Shown in pieces: positions 30,749 through 43,048 of a DNA stretch of 64,000 nt. This DNA is from Antedon mediterranea (lineage: Eukaryota > Echinodermata > Crinoidea > Comatulida > Antedonidae). The notes below the pieces were generated by a model that saw only the letters and a program-made list of their open reading frames with translations, did not search any database and was not told the origin of the DNA. The stretch spans positions 5,461,001 to 5,525,000 of the forward strand of contig NC_092673.1 in the NCBI RefSeq assembly GCF_964355755.1, given 5' to 3'. The position numbers and the translations under genes were made by a program. Numbering within the stretch: position 1 is the stretch's first letter; every line of letters begins with the position of its first letter.

Positions 30749-33700
30749 CCTCCAATTACAGGTAGGGAGAACAGAGATTTATATCTAGAGGAGTAAGAAA
30801 TGTTGTCTACAGCACTGACAGTTCTTTCTAAATAAGCCATACTGAAAAAGCAACTTAGCACAGTGAAAACACAAGTAAAAATGATTAAACATAAAAATGT
30901 ATATGCATGAGACCTATCTGGTATTGTTTCGACGTTTTGGAATTTACGAATATAGGCGGGCCAACCACATGTATAACAAGTGTGCTTAGGATCAGCTGTA
31001 GCATCAGGATCATCCCTAGGGATTCCTTTCAACCAAGGTTTAATGCAATCAACATGGAAATAATGGTTACATGGTAATATACAACACAACTTTTCGTTGT
31101 ATCGACGATGACACATGGAACAGTCTTTCATATGATCACACTGATTACATATCCATGGTTTTAGTTCTTTGATATAATCTTGGGAATGAAATTTTAACCA
31201 CCCCATCATTTCCAAATATTTATGTAGCGAGATGTAGAAGGGTATGTATCGATGAAAGAAGAAATAGAAATCTTTAGAAATTATGATTAGCCAATCCAAA
31301 TTTGATTCCTGCAAAATAGCATCAGATCTTATATGGTGCAATGCAAAGCCAACTACACTGCAAAACATAAAGTATGTTAAAACAAGTGGAACAGAGTACT
31401 GATAGTATATAAGCAGATCGATATGCATGTAGTGCGTAAAGTCAGAAACAAGAAATTGGCGAGAAGGGCTAAAAAGTCGAAAGACAATCACAATAATAAT
31501 TGATAATTCAACGTACTTTACACTTGTTAATGACAAAAAATACAAGCGTCGCAAAATACCTCCTCGTGTTAAGAAGAATTCTGAGATGCAAATGCAAGTA
31601 TACAGTATAAACAAACCTTGATAAAACCCATAAAACCCTTCTATGCATAAATATAAGTTATTGTATGTTAGAAATTCTCCACGTTGCTTACCATAATGGA
31701 CATAAAAATCTGGTGGTGCTAACATTATTAAAGAAGGCACTTTTATAGACTCGAAACTTTTGGGCAAATGAATCATCTTTTGTTTGGTTGATATAAATGC
31801 AAATCGATGCGTTAGCGAAAAGGTATATGCAAGGACGGAGTAAAATAGAGGTGGGTTCTTCGCATTTGAAAAGTAGAATACTTTAATTGGGGAACTATTA
31901 TTTCTTTTGTTTGCCTTGTCAAATCATTGCTGAAAATATTCAAGATTATGAAATATTCTGATGTTTGGTTTTAGGAGATTGTTTATTCTCAACAAGATGT
32001 AATCTGGTGAGCGTGTTTTATTGATATGTGTATAAGATGGGCCAAGAATAATACTTGGTTTATTCCAGCGTTGTGCATCACATAACCTGAAAATGAAACA
32101 AATAAAATAAATAATATTATCTCTAAAGATTGGTTATAGAATTTAAGGAAATAGCTTGATTAGCGAACGTCCGGGAATTGATCTAAAAAATTAGGCAAGG
32201 CCAATATTATAGGGCCCCTCCAGCTAAATTCATACTTTCTGTTTACCTACCCTTTATATATCTTGCAATTTATGGTTCCTGTTCTTATACCAAAATGATT
32301 TGCTTTTCTTTTAAGTTCTTCCCATTTTTCCTCAGATAATAATGGCGGAGATCCAACATCTATAGTCTAAAAAAAAAGATTGTTGTATTTCACATATGAT
32401 TTTCAATATTTCATAATGAAATTATCTAGGTATGTACTAACTTATAGGATATAGGAAGCTTTGAATTTGCAACTTCCAAATTAAGCCATGTTAGTTCATT
32501 GAGCACATATATACCTCTATACAGGTATTTCAGATACAAAAGATGAACAAATAAACATGCCACTGGATACCAACTAATTTGCATGAGAACAATCATTGAA
32601 TAATTTTCAAAGTAAAACCCCTGCAGGAGATATTTAAAAGCTATTTAACATACCTGAACTATAAGTACATTCTTTAACATTTCTTTATCAAAGCTTTCTT
32701 TGGATGTAAATATATTCGATTCAATATTTACATCTGCTGCCCACTGTTCTCCTTCAATAACATCACCTGTATAAAATTTGTTAAAGGTGTTGTTACCAAC
32801 TATCTTTGGTGCAACAATCAATTTAGATAAATCAATAAATTTTCACATAAAATCAACATAGAGGCCTACTGTACCTGATTGGAGAACTAAATCCACGAGA
32901 TCACTCTTCATAACAGCATATTTGTGGTCCACATCTCTCCAATCTAAAATTTTCTTCATCTGTTTCGTAGTTAACATACTCGGATCGATGACTGTGGCAG
33001 ACCAGAAACCTGTATTTTGCAACACAGCAATGAACAACAGAAGAAAAACTGCAAATTGTAGCGCTTTTCTGATGGATGTCCACGTTTCTCTTACCAAACA
33101 CTTAATTGCCGTTTGAAAACCTACAAAAAAGAACCAACAAAAATATGCAAAGGAGGTACAATGAAAAATATTCATTTATTTATCAACATTTTTTAACATA
33201 AATTACACAATTAAAAATAAATTAACTGTTTGATAAGGTCGCAAGCTAGAAGGCATTGCCTTGTATCATAAGAAACCTAAGGTCACAAAAAACCACAATA
33301 GGTAATGCATCAAGCAAATATTAAAAAGACACTACACCTACGTTTTTTGACCTAATTTAAGGTCACACACTACATTTTATGTAAAAATAAATACTATATA
33401 GACCTATTGCGAAAACAAATTGCAGGTCTAGTGTATTTAATTTTCTGTTTAAAAAAAGGAAACTAGGAGGTCTTTGGTAACACATTCTGGATGATTCAAT
33501 GGTGAACAACAAACAACTGCAAAGGTCAACTCCTAGTGCTTTGGTATTCATAAGTGACTGTTTATATGGTACACTAACTAAACATAGAAGAGGATATATA
33601 TAACAAATTATATATATCAAGAAAGAGTACAGTATATATTCAATAGACCTTGGTATGAAATTTAGCAAAAAAAAATATGTGGATTTGATTGCACTTGCAT

Positions 33701-33835
33701 TGCATTTACATTACAATGTCAAATTTAAATTTAGCCTAGGGGTTAGGTTATACTGGGTCAGTTACAGTAATGCAAAGTTATAATATTTATCAACATTTGT
33801 TCTTCAACAAACAATATTTTATAGTACTTACCCAT
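30730..33835 (-). pseudogene. RNF103-like RING protein C with one in-frame TGA
   Basis: Coding exons on minus: 33835-33832 (ATG G only), 33120-32875, 32766-32654, 32366-32251, 32086-30730; 612 codons. Borders, phases and exon lengths (113 and 116 bp) equal those of paralogue B. The frame is clean except TGA at 31924-31926 (codon 214), where B has TGG. The product otherwise has an N-terminal hydrophobic segment, middle membrane segments and a RING-H2 at about 482-533 (CSMC...LPCNHYFHVDC...CYTC) with an Asp-rich insert before the last CxxC, then a hydrophobic segment at about 554-576 as in B. It may be a young pseudogene, a polymorphism or a sequencing error; an ATG at 31776 could still start a 348-aa fragment. 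Confidence 0.8.
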
Positions 33836-36009
33836 TTTTCAATTTTCAGGTATTTTCTAAAATGGAAAGAAAAATTTGTTTAAAATAACTAAATGTTAAC
33901 ACACTAAATAAAGAAGTATACACAAATATTTAAAAATATAAAATGTTAAACAGTCTCAATATAAACTATTGATCGTGTTAATAAATTCACATTGAGGCAG
34001 ACGAAGTTTGAAATATTTGATTTTCATATCTAAGCTGCATGAGGAGCTATTTGATTCTTATCAACTACAGTATACTAATCTGTATATAGTGTATATCTAT
34101 ATTTTGTTAATGGCCTTTCCTCTATCACAGATTTCCTCAACTTTAGGCCTACTGTTTATAAATTCAATATTTGTTGATACGCTATTCTTTGAGGCACACA
34201 AAACGTTCTTATGTGGTATTTATTTTTCTTTTGAAGACTGAATTATAAAAGGCCCAGTCAAGGCCATTTAAACCTGCTGAAGTACGGGACGGTCTAACAC
34301 ACATTGTAATCTAAGTAAACGAAAAATGAATTGCTTGAATTCGTTTAGTAGGATTAAATGCTTAACAATAATACTTCTATTATTATCAGTACAGGCCTAA
34401 ATAAATGATACAAACGGCAAAATTTATTATACATAAATGAGTACTATAGTTGTACTTACAATTTACGTGTTGTCAGAGCAAAATACGGCTGGACAATGTT
34501 ACTCTCTTTTGCGGAAATATGTCGTATGTCGTATTCATGAAGTGATACGTTAACATAAGATCAAATTACACCGGTAGAATAAGGTCATGGTGTGAAATAG
34601 TTACAAATGGGGCCTTAAAAAGGTACTGTATGTATAACAGTTTCAAAATTCACAAGTTAAAAATCTCTCTGCTATATGGGCTGTAGCTCTTACATTTTAA
34701 AAATCAAAATTGTCTTATATGACCACTAAAGTATCTAAACAAATAAATCTATTTATAACAAATGACCGACAAAAACATCATATATTAAATAAATAACGGG
34801 GAAGGAGTGGGACAATTTTGATATTTAATTTTCATTTAGGGTTGCATGTCATATACTGTCCCTAAAGCAGGTTTTCTACTAGGCAAATCTTTTCCTGAGA
34901 TTTGAACATTCTATAAAATATGCACACAGTATCATGTCTAGCGACAATAAACAACCAGCAGTATCATGTCTTCTGACAGCAATTTGCATCCGATATGGGA
35001 AACTGTAGTATAGTTACAGTACAGATTATTTAGAGGATTTGCAGAATGTTTGTCGATACAATATGGGAAACATTCATAAGCTAAGATTGCATCCAATTTT
35101 TAAGTGAAAAAAATATGAATTATTGGCACAATTAATGTTTCTACTTTGCTTCTAAATGACCAAACTACATCATGTTAATTGATTGTGCGCATGCTGGGAT
35201 ATTAGGATTTGTTACCTACCTCCTCACATCGACACAGTTTTGGCGATTTTTAAGTCAAGGCGATTGAGAGGACCTAGTTAAGCTCTTTATTATCTGCTTC
35301 ATGGTATTAACGAAGTAGTGTTTGACCCACTAATCTTCATTGCAAACATTTATATTTTGCCGGATGTTGGTATGGTCAGCTTTCCCGATTCCATCACCGT
35401 TCAAAAACGGCAGCACACTTTGTACCTGTAACTGCTTAGTGTAAAGAAAACAAGGCCAACAGCCATAAGTCGCGTGCTAAAACGCATAGTGATACCGGAC
35501 CGACAGACAGACCGACTAAAACTAACGGTATAGCAAATCATTTGGCTGTATCTCAATTCGTTGATCGATGACAACATTTATTTTCTACAGCAAGAGAGCT
35601 CTGTGACTGGCACATTTGGTTATTTGGATCATTGTCTTTTTTGCCATCCCGTAGTTTCTTCTTCCAAGACTATGAAGAGCATGTGAAAAACCATGACATC
35701 TAACAAGTGTTACTGCTGTAAATTTAGTGTGGCTAATGGAATATTGAAATAGTCAAAGGTGTTGACCTAGCATCTAATTATAAAATTTTCTATCATGCTT
35801 GAATCTTTAAATCATAAGCACAGTTAACAGTGTCAATAACCTTATCCGAAACACAAAAATAAGAAGAGCAACAAATACACTTCATCATGTCAGAAGTTTT
35901 TAACCAACTTATATTTAATTTGTGTTTGGTTTAATAGGTAATTTAGGATAAGCCTTTATATAAATAACTGTATATTTAAAAACAAAATATATTTCTACTT
36001 CTGTAGATT
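33836..36009. other. Upstream region of paralogue C and spacer to TAF1B
   Basis: 33836-33856 looks like untranslated exon after an acceptor (TTCTTTCCATTTTAG on minus). The promoter may lie near 34440-34520. 34867-34890 resembles the end of the 47.8-kb TIR element (CCTAAAGCAGGTTTTCTACTAGG). No gene was found between 34.5 and 36.0 kb. Confidence 0.5.
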
Positions 36010-39000
36010 TTAAAGGTCCAGTAAGTACTCAAACCTAAGTACTTCATCATGTAAGCTAAGAAAGTCTTGTCCAACCATTCTACTTAGATGCTTTAGCAAC
36101 CATGTGTATGAATAATGAAATCTTAGTCCTGATCTCCTAACGTCAAGTTTAGGATAGACAATATACGACTGGCTTTGTGACATTTTATCAAGTCTCTTTT
36201 GCAAATTCTTGCACACATGTTTTTTTGTTCCTTCGTCATTTGTTTCTGTAGTTGAATTCTGTTTCATTTTTTTCGTATTTTGTCCTATTTCATCATTATT
36301 TTGTTCATTTAGATTTGTAAAGTTTTGTTGATTACATATATCTAGGGTTTTAATTCGACTCCATGTTCGCTTAGTTCCTCTTTGAGGACTTGACGAAGAT
36401 GCAAGCATACTATCATATTCATCAACTGATGGTGGGACACATTCTAGAGAATCATCGCAAGATTGCCCTTTCTTCATTTGTGTCTTCCATATATCATCAT
36501 CATTGTCCTCTTCAGATAGATATTCTTCTTGTTTTTCCAACAAACAATTCTCTTGCTCTACGCAGTCTTCCGATGAGTTCAACCAACTAGAATTCTTTTC
36601 CCTAGCAGATGCAACGTGAAGAGTACTAGAATTCTTTTCACTAGCAGATGCAACGTGAAGAGCGTACCTCAGGGACGTTAGTGAGAAATCTTTACTTAAC
36701 AAAGCTTCCCTAATATATAATGACATACCGTCGTGTTTTGTAATGCAGTCTTCTGAAGTAACCTGCAGAGGGTGTTTATGTACAAATGATGATGCTTGGA
36801 CGTCCTGTACATCCCTGTTATCAGATAAGGCAACAAATGGTTTCATCATTTCATTTCTTGTTTCCATTTCTGAATAAAAAAATGAAAATATGAATAAAAG
36901 TAACAATTTGAAATTGAAATATAAAAAGAATTAGCAAAAATTCTGAAAAAAAAAACTCTTTAAGCTCTGTCTACACTATCAAACTGTGACAAAAATGTTA
37001 TGTGCCCATATATGGATATGATGTCATATCACTACCATATTTAGGAACATCACACCTTTTTTGTCAAACTAGTTTGATAGTGTAGACAGAGCTTTACTTT
37101 GCCAAGTTGTTGCAACTCGCATACAAAATCCAAGAGAACATAGCCTATACAAGTAATACTGTTTGCCTTTTACTTCACGTAAGGTAATTACCATACACAA
37201 GATTACAATCAGGATCATATGTTTGATGCATGGAATTTTTCAACTAGATCGTATCATATATGAAAAGTCTAAATTTGATTGGTAAAACACATTATAGAAT
37301 TACTTGTTCCATATGACCCAAACAAATTAAACTTACTATTTGAGGCCCATCCCTGAAAAGATGTTTCTCCACCCAACCACTTGTTATAAATATTCTTCTC
37401 AAAGTTAATGAATGGTTCTAAGTTCTGTATTCTCAAAATATTACTGAAAGAAACAAAATTAAAATAATAATGAGAGCATATAGTGGACAAATGTTTGATG
37501 TGCCCAAATATAGTAGTTATGTGCCCAAATATGTTAGTTATGTGCCCAAATATGGTAGTGATATGCCCAAATATGGTAGTGCTATGACATCATCATGTCC
37601 ATATATGGGCACATAACATTTTTTGTCACATAAAGTTTGATAGTGTATTTCTTTGTACAGCATTTAATATATTATTATTATATATTTATATATATTTGTA
37701 AACTCACCAAGCTTGTTCATGAACTGCTGTCTTCTGTTGCTCTTGAACTTTGACCTGTTGCGAAAGAACCCACTCATTCCAAATAAAATAATCACTACCT
37801 AATTTAAAAGGAAGATATTTCAACATACAAATATAAATATGGTTAAACATTTACAGCAACAAAAGCTTTTGAATTTATTGTGTAGATTTTTGTTATTATT
37901 GTAAAGACATTTAAGGTTTAACAGTTTAATACCATTCAATGAATAATAAAATGTTGCAATTTTGTAAATTGCGGCTAGTTGTTGTAAGTTTTATACCCGA
38001 ATAAATAAAAATAAATAAATAAAAAATATTAAATCTCATTTTTAATATAGGAAACAATAACGACATTGTCTCTCTACAAACACTGGAAATTTTGTTCTGA
38101 ATATTCAAATTCTTACCAGCTTCACAGCATTCGTTCACCCTCCTACATAATGATGATTGTTCGTATTCAAAATCATCATCTAAACGGAAACATAATTTTA
38201 AGACCACAACAATAGCTGCCAACGCTTCTAGTTCATATAATGGATGTCTTTTCTTATCTTTTCTCTTTCTTTTCGAACATTGTGAACGGTTTAACTTACA
38301 TAGTAGTATTCTCTTGGTCAAGGCAAGAATTTCATCTAGAGACAAAAAAAATAATCTTTTACAGATGTTTTCTTAATATATCGCTTTAACTGTAGAAACA
38401 GAAGGGATTATTAAAGATTTATTGTCCTCCCTGAAAATATATTTTTTTTGTTTTTAACATGACATTTTGCACATTATATTAAAAATTGGATCAGAAAAAA
38501 AAATGTAACTAAAAAATGTGTAATTTAAAGGAACCATTTTGGTTAAATTAACTGTTATCTTTTTATAAGTGAAATTATTAGGCCTATTATTTATAGTCTG
38601 ATTTTATTAATCTTCATTTTTCATGTTTTTTGGAAGACAATCCTCATTTATCTATTTAAAAAAATGTAAAATGCAGGATTAATAGTATTGTACTGTACTT
38701 AATATTACTCACTTGGTAAATTTAAATCGACTACAAATCTGGATACCAACAGGCTTAAACCAGGTGGTGGTAAATTTTCAATTAATAGATAAGTGGTTAA
38801 TGAACGCCATAGTTTCTCAAAATTTGGTAATCCTGGAATTTCCTAAAAAACAAGAAATGAATTTGTTCAGTATACAATAACTTAATACATACTGTAATAC
38901 CAGTCTTTATTTTATGCCACAAGAAATAATAAAAAAGTATAGTGTAGTGGAGCTGTAGCTTAGTGGTTAACTTGAAATCCCAAGCTCTAGATTTATCAAC

Positions 39001-42000
39001 CCATTCCCTACATTTTGTGACATTTTGTAAAAAATAATGCATATATATTACTTTAAAAACATTAAACCAGGTCATTCCTTGTCTTAAATGTACGTTTTAT
39101 GGTAAATTATGATGGCAAGAAAGTCCTCTCATAGATGGTCTTTAGGCCTAGCCTAGATAGGCTTAGTTTTGTGACAACCAAGTTCGGTTCCTTTGTTTCA
39201 GCCACTTAAGATTGGTTCCCATTAGGACACAACACAACTAATGTTATTATCCTGACTGTCATGCACTCGTATCATTGTGTTGGATACTAGTGGAAACCAA
39301 GCTTAAGGGATGTGCCCAAATATGGTAGTGATATATCATCATGTCCGTATATGGGCACATCAAATTGTTTTGTCACATAAAGTTTGAATGTAGACAGAGC
39401 TTAAAGAAATATTTATACTACTACTGCAAACTATACAAAAGAACACACCACCACATCTCGAAATAAAGCATCAGAATATATAATAATTATTAAGATATGA
39501 ATTGACAACATACTCGACACTTGAATTTTCTCTGTTCACTTGCTCCCATACTTGCGACAATGTAGTTCGGTAACAGATCATCCGTTCCATAGAAGGGCAG
39601 TTTACCAATCTGAATCCAACGTACAAGATCATTCATGATGATTGGTTCTTTAAGATATCGAAGTCCGATGTACAAGAAACAAACTAGGTGTCTCAAGCTG
39701 AGAATTCTAATGTGCGGTTCTTTGTTTATTTTACGTGCCATGGATATATGTCGATCAGAACATCCGCTTTTTCGTGAACTGGCGGTTGACCTTGCTGACC
39801 TCACAGAACTGTTTGATTTCATAGAAATTGCATCACTGTTATCAGCCACATTACTGTTCTGAGGAATACTGAATAGTTACTAACATATAACGAGTATTCT
39901 TTTATTCTCTATTAATAAATAATATACATATATTTAACTATATTGACTGAAATGTCAATTCAATTCAATTCAACTTAACATTATTTCTTCCTTCAAGAAA
40001 ATGAGGTAAACATAATAAATTCCAGTAAAATATATAACATGTCAATTGATGATAAAAAAAGTATACAGTTATCAATAAGAGGAAGTAGGCATCCATTTAG
40101 TGTGAGTGGCCAAGCGGTTCAGACAGTGGAACATTAATACCTTGCCATATTAACATCGGCAAGGGTTTGAGCCTCACTCGCTCAATGGTTCTGGTGATAG
40201 TCTTCTTGGATAAGGAATATAAACCAGTGTACACATCTGGCTCATGTGCACTTTAAAGACAAGTAGGGGGTTACTTAACTAGTCACTTAAGAGACAGAAA
40301 CATAACTCATCAAGGCCCCCTGATTGTCAGCATATGCTGTTTAGGGTCCACCTGTATAAATAACGTGAAATAAAAAAATAAATAAAACATTTACAAAACA
40401 AACAAGCATATTCAAAACTCAATGCTTCTGATACGGTTAGATATCAGGACCCTATGATATGTTAGCGCTACAAAATGAAATGTTAAACATAAGAGTGCCA
40501 GTTTGGATAATCCATTGCTTGTTGCTGGTCTAATTACTTGCAATTACGTCCTTGGGTTGTGTCATAGTGGGAAACAAGTTTAAGAGATTAAGAAAAGCAT
40601 ATACTTACTATGTTTTCATCTGTATCTAATCCACTATCCATGCCTTCCACCTTCTCCAGGCTATCCCGTTCGAGCTGCTTTTTCTGCTTAGCTTGTTCAA
40701 GTCTTTTGCGTTTAGCCTTTTCGCGTTCACGCACCTCAAGCTCCCTTTTCTCTGCTATCTTACGATACATAGACATCGTTTCGGTACTGGTCGTGCAAAA
40801 CGCAACACCAGACTTTTGTAAAAACTTGAACCAGATGGTTTTTACAACTTCCTTTAAAAACAAATAATTTTACCAATTCTCAATTTTATGAATGCAATTT
40901 ATGATGCCATGTTAACATATGTGTGTAAATTCATTGTAGAGTATAAGACATTTTTTTATAATTGAATAAATTAAGATTATTTAAAAAGGCGATATAACAA
41001 TCATGAACACTGGATTTCGAAGGAAAGCCTCTTAAGTAAATACATGGTGGTGGTGTCCTGTAAAAAATCAAATGTATTTAATCTTCAAAACTGACTTACA
41101 CTTAAATGATGAGATACCCCCATCGCAATCAGTGTCTCAATTTGAGCTTGTAAGATTATCTGAAATGCTTCATAACTCCACCATGGCTTAGACTTTGTCA
41201 ATTCAACAAGTAAGTCTAAAAATAAAATGTTTGATCAATCTTAAAGGTAATATAAATGCAGTAGGCAGTAACAGAATTTTATAAATTTTATTATTATTTT
41301 TTAATTTAGCTTGGCCTTAGTTTTAATATTCTAATCATATACACGTAAATGATAAGAGCCTGAACTTGTCTTTTTACTGATGTGGCTAAAAATTGCATTT
41401 CTCAACACATTCAGATGTACTGTACTGTATGTGTGCTGTTGAAAAACTTATTTTAGGGTGTTGTAAATCACACTCCCAGGCCTCAATAGAAAAATGCATA
41501 TAAGGAACTTTGTCAGCATACTGTACCTTTGCGTGGTTTAGCAGCGACTTTGACTGCTAGAGATCGACCACTGGTAATATTAGAATATGTAACTTCTTGT
41601 TCCAGTACTTGCATACTCTTTTTAAAAAATGGTTAAAAAGTAAAAAATTAGTAATCAAGTTAAAAATTATCCAACCGTATAAAAACAACAGACTAGCATA
41701 AGATTATTTACGGTAGTGTAATCAAAATGAAAATTTTTATCTGTTTTTCTCGCCACCTTACAACTATGATTTTTACAAATTTATATACCATGTTCTTGTT
41801 CACTGACTATGGGTTTCAACTGATTGTTAAATCCTTTTTTTTTGTGAATGATTGTAAAATTGTTTCTTTGTTTAAATAGGTTATGTAATTATTATGTGTC
41901 ATGAGGAGTCATGTTGAATTGAATAGTTCTGCAAAAAAACGAAGGAAAAAAGTTTTAAATTATAAAAAGACAAAATATACAGTTAAATTTAACCGACAAT

Positions 42001-43048
42001 TTGACTATTTTTTGCTTTATTTGCCTTATTTTTTTCAGCTAAATAAATTGTTTAACGATCTATTATGTGACTATATTAAAAAAAATATTTTTTAATTAGT
42101 GTCAATCAAATGTTTTTCAAACGATAGAATTATGCACTTGTCAATTTTATGACCCACTATACGACCCCCAGGAGAGGTGCGCCATGAGTGCGTCATTTAC
42201 AAATAATTACTGACGCAGGGGTGCGTCAAAAAACCTAGATGGTACGTCACATCAATGAACAAGGTGTGTCAATGTCCGTCACTTTACCACCCACCATATC
42301 ATAAACAACATGGTCACAGTGCGTCAAAATGGGTGCGTCATGGTCACCTAAAGGTAAGTCACCTTTTTGACGCACGGGTGCGTCATGGTATTCAAAAGTA
42401 TGACGCACATCGGACAAATGACGCACCTCTCCCGGGGGTCGTATAGTGGGTCATACAATTGATAAGTGCATTAGTAGTAAATAAATAAAAATACAATAAA
42501 AAAAGAGAAATTAATTATACAAAAAATACTATTATTTTTTATATTTATTTACTGTATTCTGTTTTTTTTGGCACCTGGTTTTAAGCAAATTACTGTTTAA
42601 ATTTTTAATATTTATATAGCGCCCTCTTTTGTTTGCACATCCATGCTTAAATAAATATTTCCATATTAATTATTACCTACAAAATTATACAAAGAGTATT
42701 TTTTCCAAAACAAGGGGGAACCGAACAAGGTGGGTTCTCTCATTTTCTCTTCACTTCTTTTATCAAACCAAAGATCTATTATTTACACCTTAGATTGCTG
42801 CATATTAAATGTTATTTTAACATAATGGGGTGAAACGACCAGAGACTTCTGGCAGTGTATATCGACTCGACTACACAGTGTGTGTGGTCCACACTAAAAA
42901 AAAGGAGTATATGACTAGCTAGCCTCTTATTAGTAAGTAGTAGGCCTAGTTCGGCTACCTGTGACTGAGTACTGCAAACATTACAGTAATATAAACCCCC
43001 TTCATCGTCGAAATCATCAACAGCATCACAAACATGGCAAACTGGCAT
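36010..43048 (-). CDS. TAF1B: TAF1B (RRN7-like), RNA polymerase I initiation factor, 763 aa, ten exons
   Basis: Exons on minus: 43048-42959, 41617-41527, 41215-41100, 40851-40609, 39858-39514, 38842-38713, 38335-38117, 37798-37708, 37443-37337, 36869-36010; 764 codons with the stop, every phase consistent. The N terminus is a zinc ribbon (CHVC...YYCNVC, residues 4-25). Exons 4-5 hold a charged linker and the first cyclin-like fold (LRHLVCFLYIGLRYL). Exon 7 has ALAAIVVVLKLCFRLDDDFE, closely like the second cyclin fold of vertebrate TAF1B. The last exon has a long Ser/Asp/Glu-rich insert before a conserved helical end. TAF1B is the TFIIB-like subunit of SL1, acting at rDNA promoters in the nucleolus. 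It is longer than the human protein (588 aa), mainly through linkers. Exon 2's acceptor (AAAAAG) is the least certain join. Confidence 0.88.
36958..37096. mobile_element. MITE family A copy, complete (TAF1B intron)
   Basis: Ends TTTAAGCTCTGTCTACACTA and TAGTGTAGACAGAGCTTTA; about 139 bp. The interior has GTGCCCATATATGGATATGATG and TTTGTCAAACTAGTTTGATAG. This is the best single example of the family. Confidence 0.88.
37490..37651. mobile_element. MITE family A copy, left end lost (TAF1B intron)
   Basis: Four tandem variants of TGTGCCCAAATATGGTAGT, then CATCATGTCCATATATGGGC and AAAGTTTGATAGTGTA. Terminal sequence is incomplete on both sides. Confidence 0.75.
38405..38655. mobile_element. MITE family B copy (TATTGTCCCCC ends), TAF1B intron
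   Basis: It begins TTAAAGATTTATTGTCCTCCC and ends with the counterpart GGAAGACAATCCTCATTTA. Shared internal blocks (AACCATTTTGGTTAAATTAA, TCTGATTTTATTAATCTTCA) also occur at 44430, 53816 and 63700. Confidence 0.65.
38998..39175. repeat. Dispersed repeat family C, partial copy
   Basis: The stretch from ACATTTTGTGACATTTTGTA through AAACATTAAACCAGGTCATT to GGCCTAGCCTAGATAGGCTTAG matches the left part of the longer copies at 49605 and 60820. A tRNA-like GTAGCTTAGTGGTTAA lies just upstream at about 38952. Confidence 0.7.
39208..39307. mobile_element. Short inverted-repeat element (about 100 bp)
   Basis: TTAAGATTGGTTCCCATTAG and CTAGTGGAAACCAAGCTTAA are imperfect reverse complements. The element abuts a MITE family A fragment. 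Confidence 0.5.
39308..39404. mobile_element. MITE family A copy, left end lost
   Basis: TGTGCCCAAATATGGTAGTG through TTTGAATGTAGACAGAGCTTAA. The left terminal repeat is absent, possibly replaced by the neighbouring short element. Confidence 0.7.
40102..40375 (+). mobile_element. tRNA-derived SINE, type II tRNA head (TAF1B intron)
   Basis: GTGAGTGGCCAAGCGGTTCAG resembles a Leu/Ser tRNA start with A box. GGGTTTGAGCCTCACTC closes it as B box and acceptor. A body (TAAACCAGTGTACACATCTGG) and an A-rich, AATAAA-like tail follow. Confidence 0.65.
42131..42471. mobile_element. TIR element with TGACGCAC repeats
   Basis: Imperfect inverted ends of about 50 bp: TGCACTTGTCAATT...GACCCACTATACGACCCCC on the left, GGGGGTCGTATAGTGGGTC...AATTGATAAGTGCA on the right, both bordered by TTA. 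The 340-bp interior holds about ten TGACGCAC/GTGCGTCA motifs in both orientations. No coding frame. It lies in TAF1B intron 1. Confidence 0.82.

Noticed and set aside
31611-31617. TACAGTA in the coding exon of RNF103-like C as a footprint
   Set aside because: The local protein aligns with paralogue B without a gap, so no 5-bp insertion happened there; chance occurrence.
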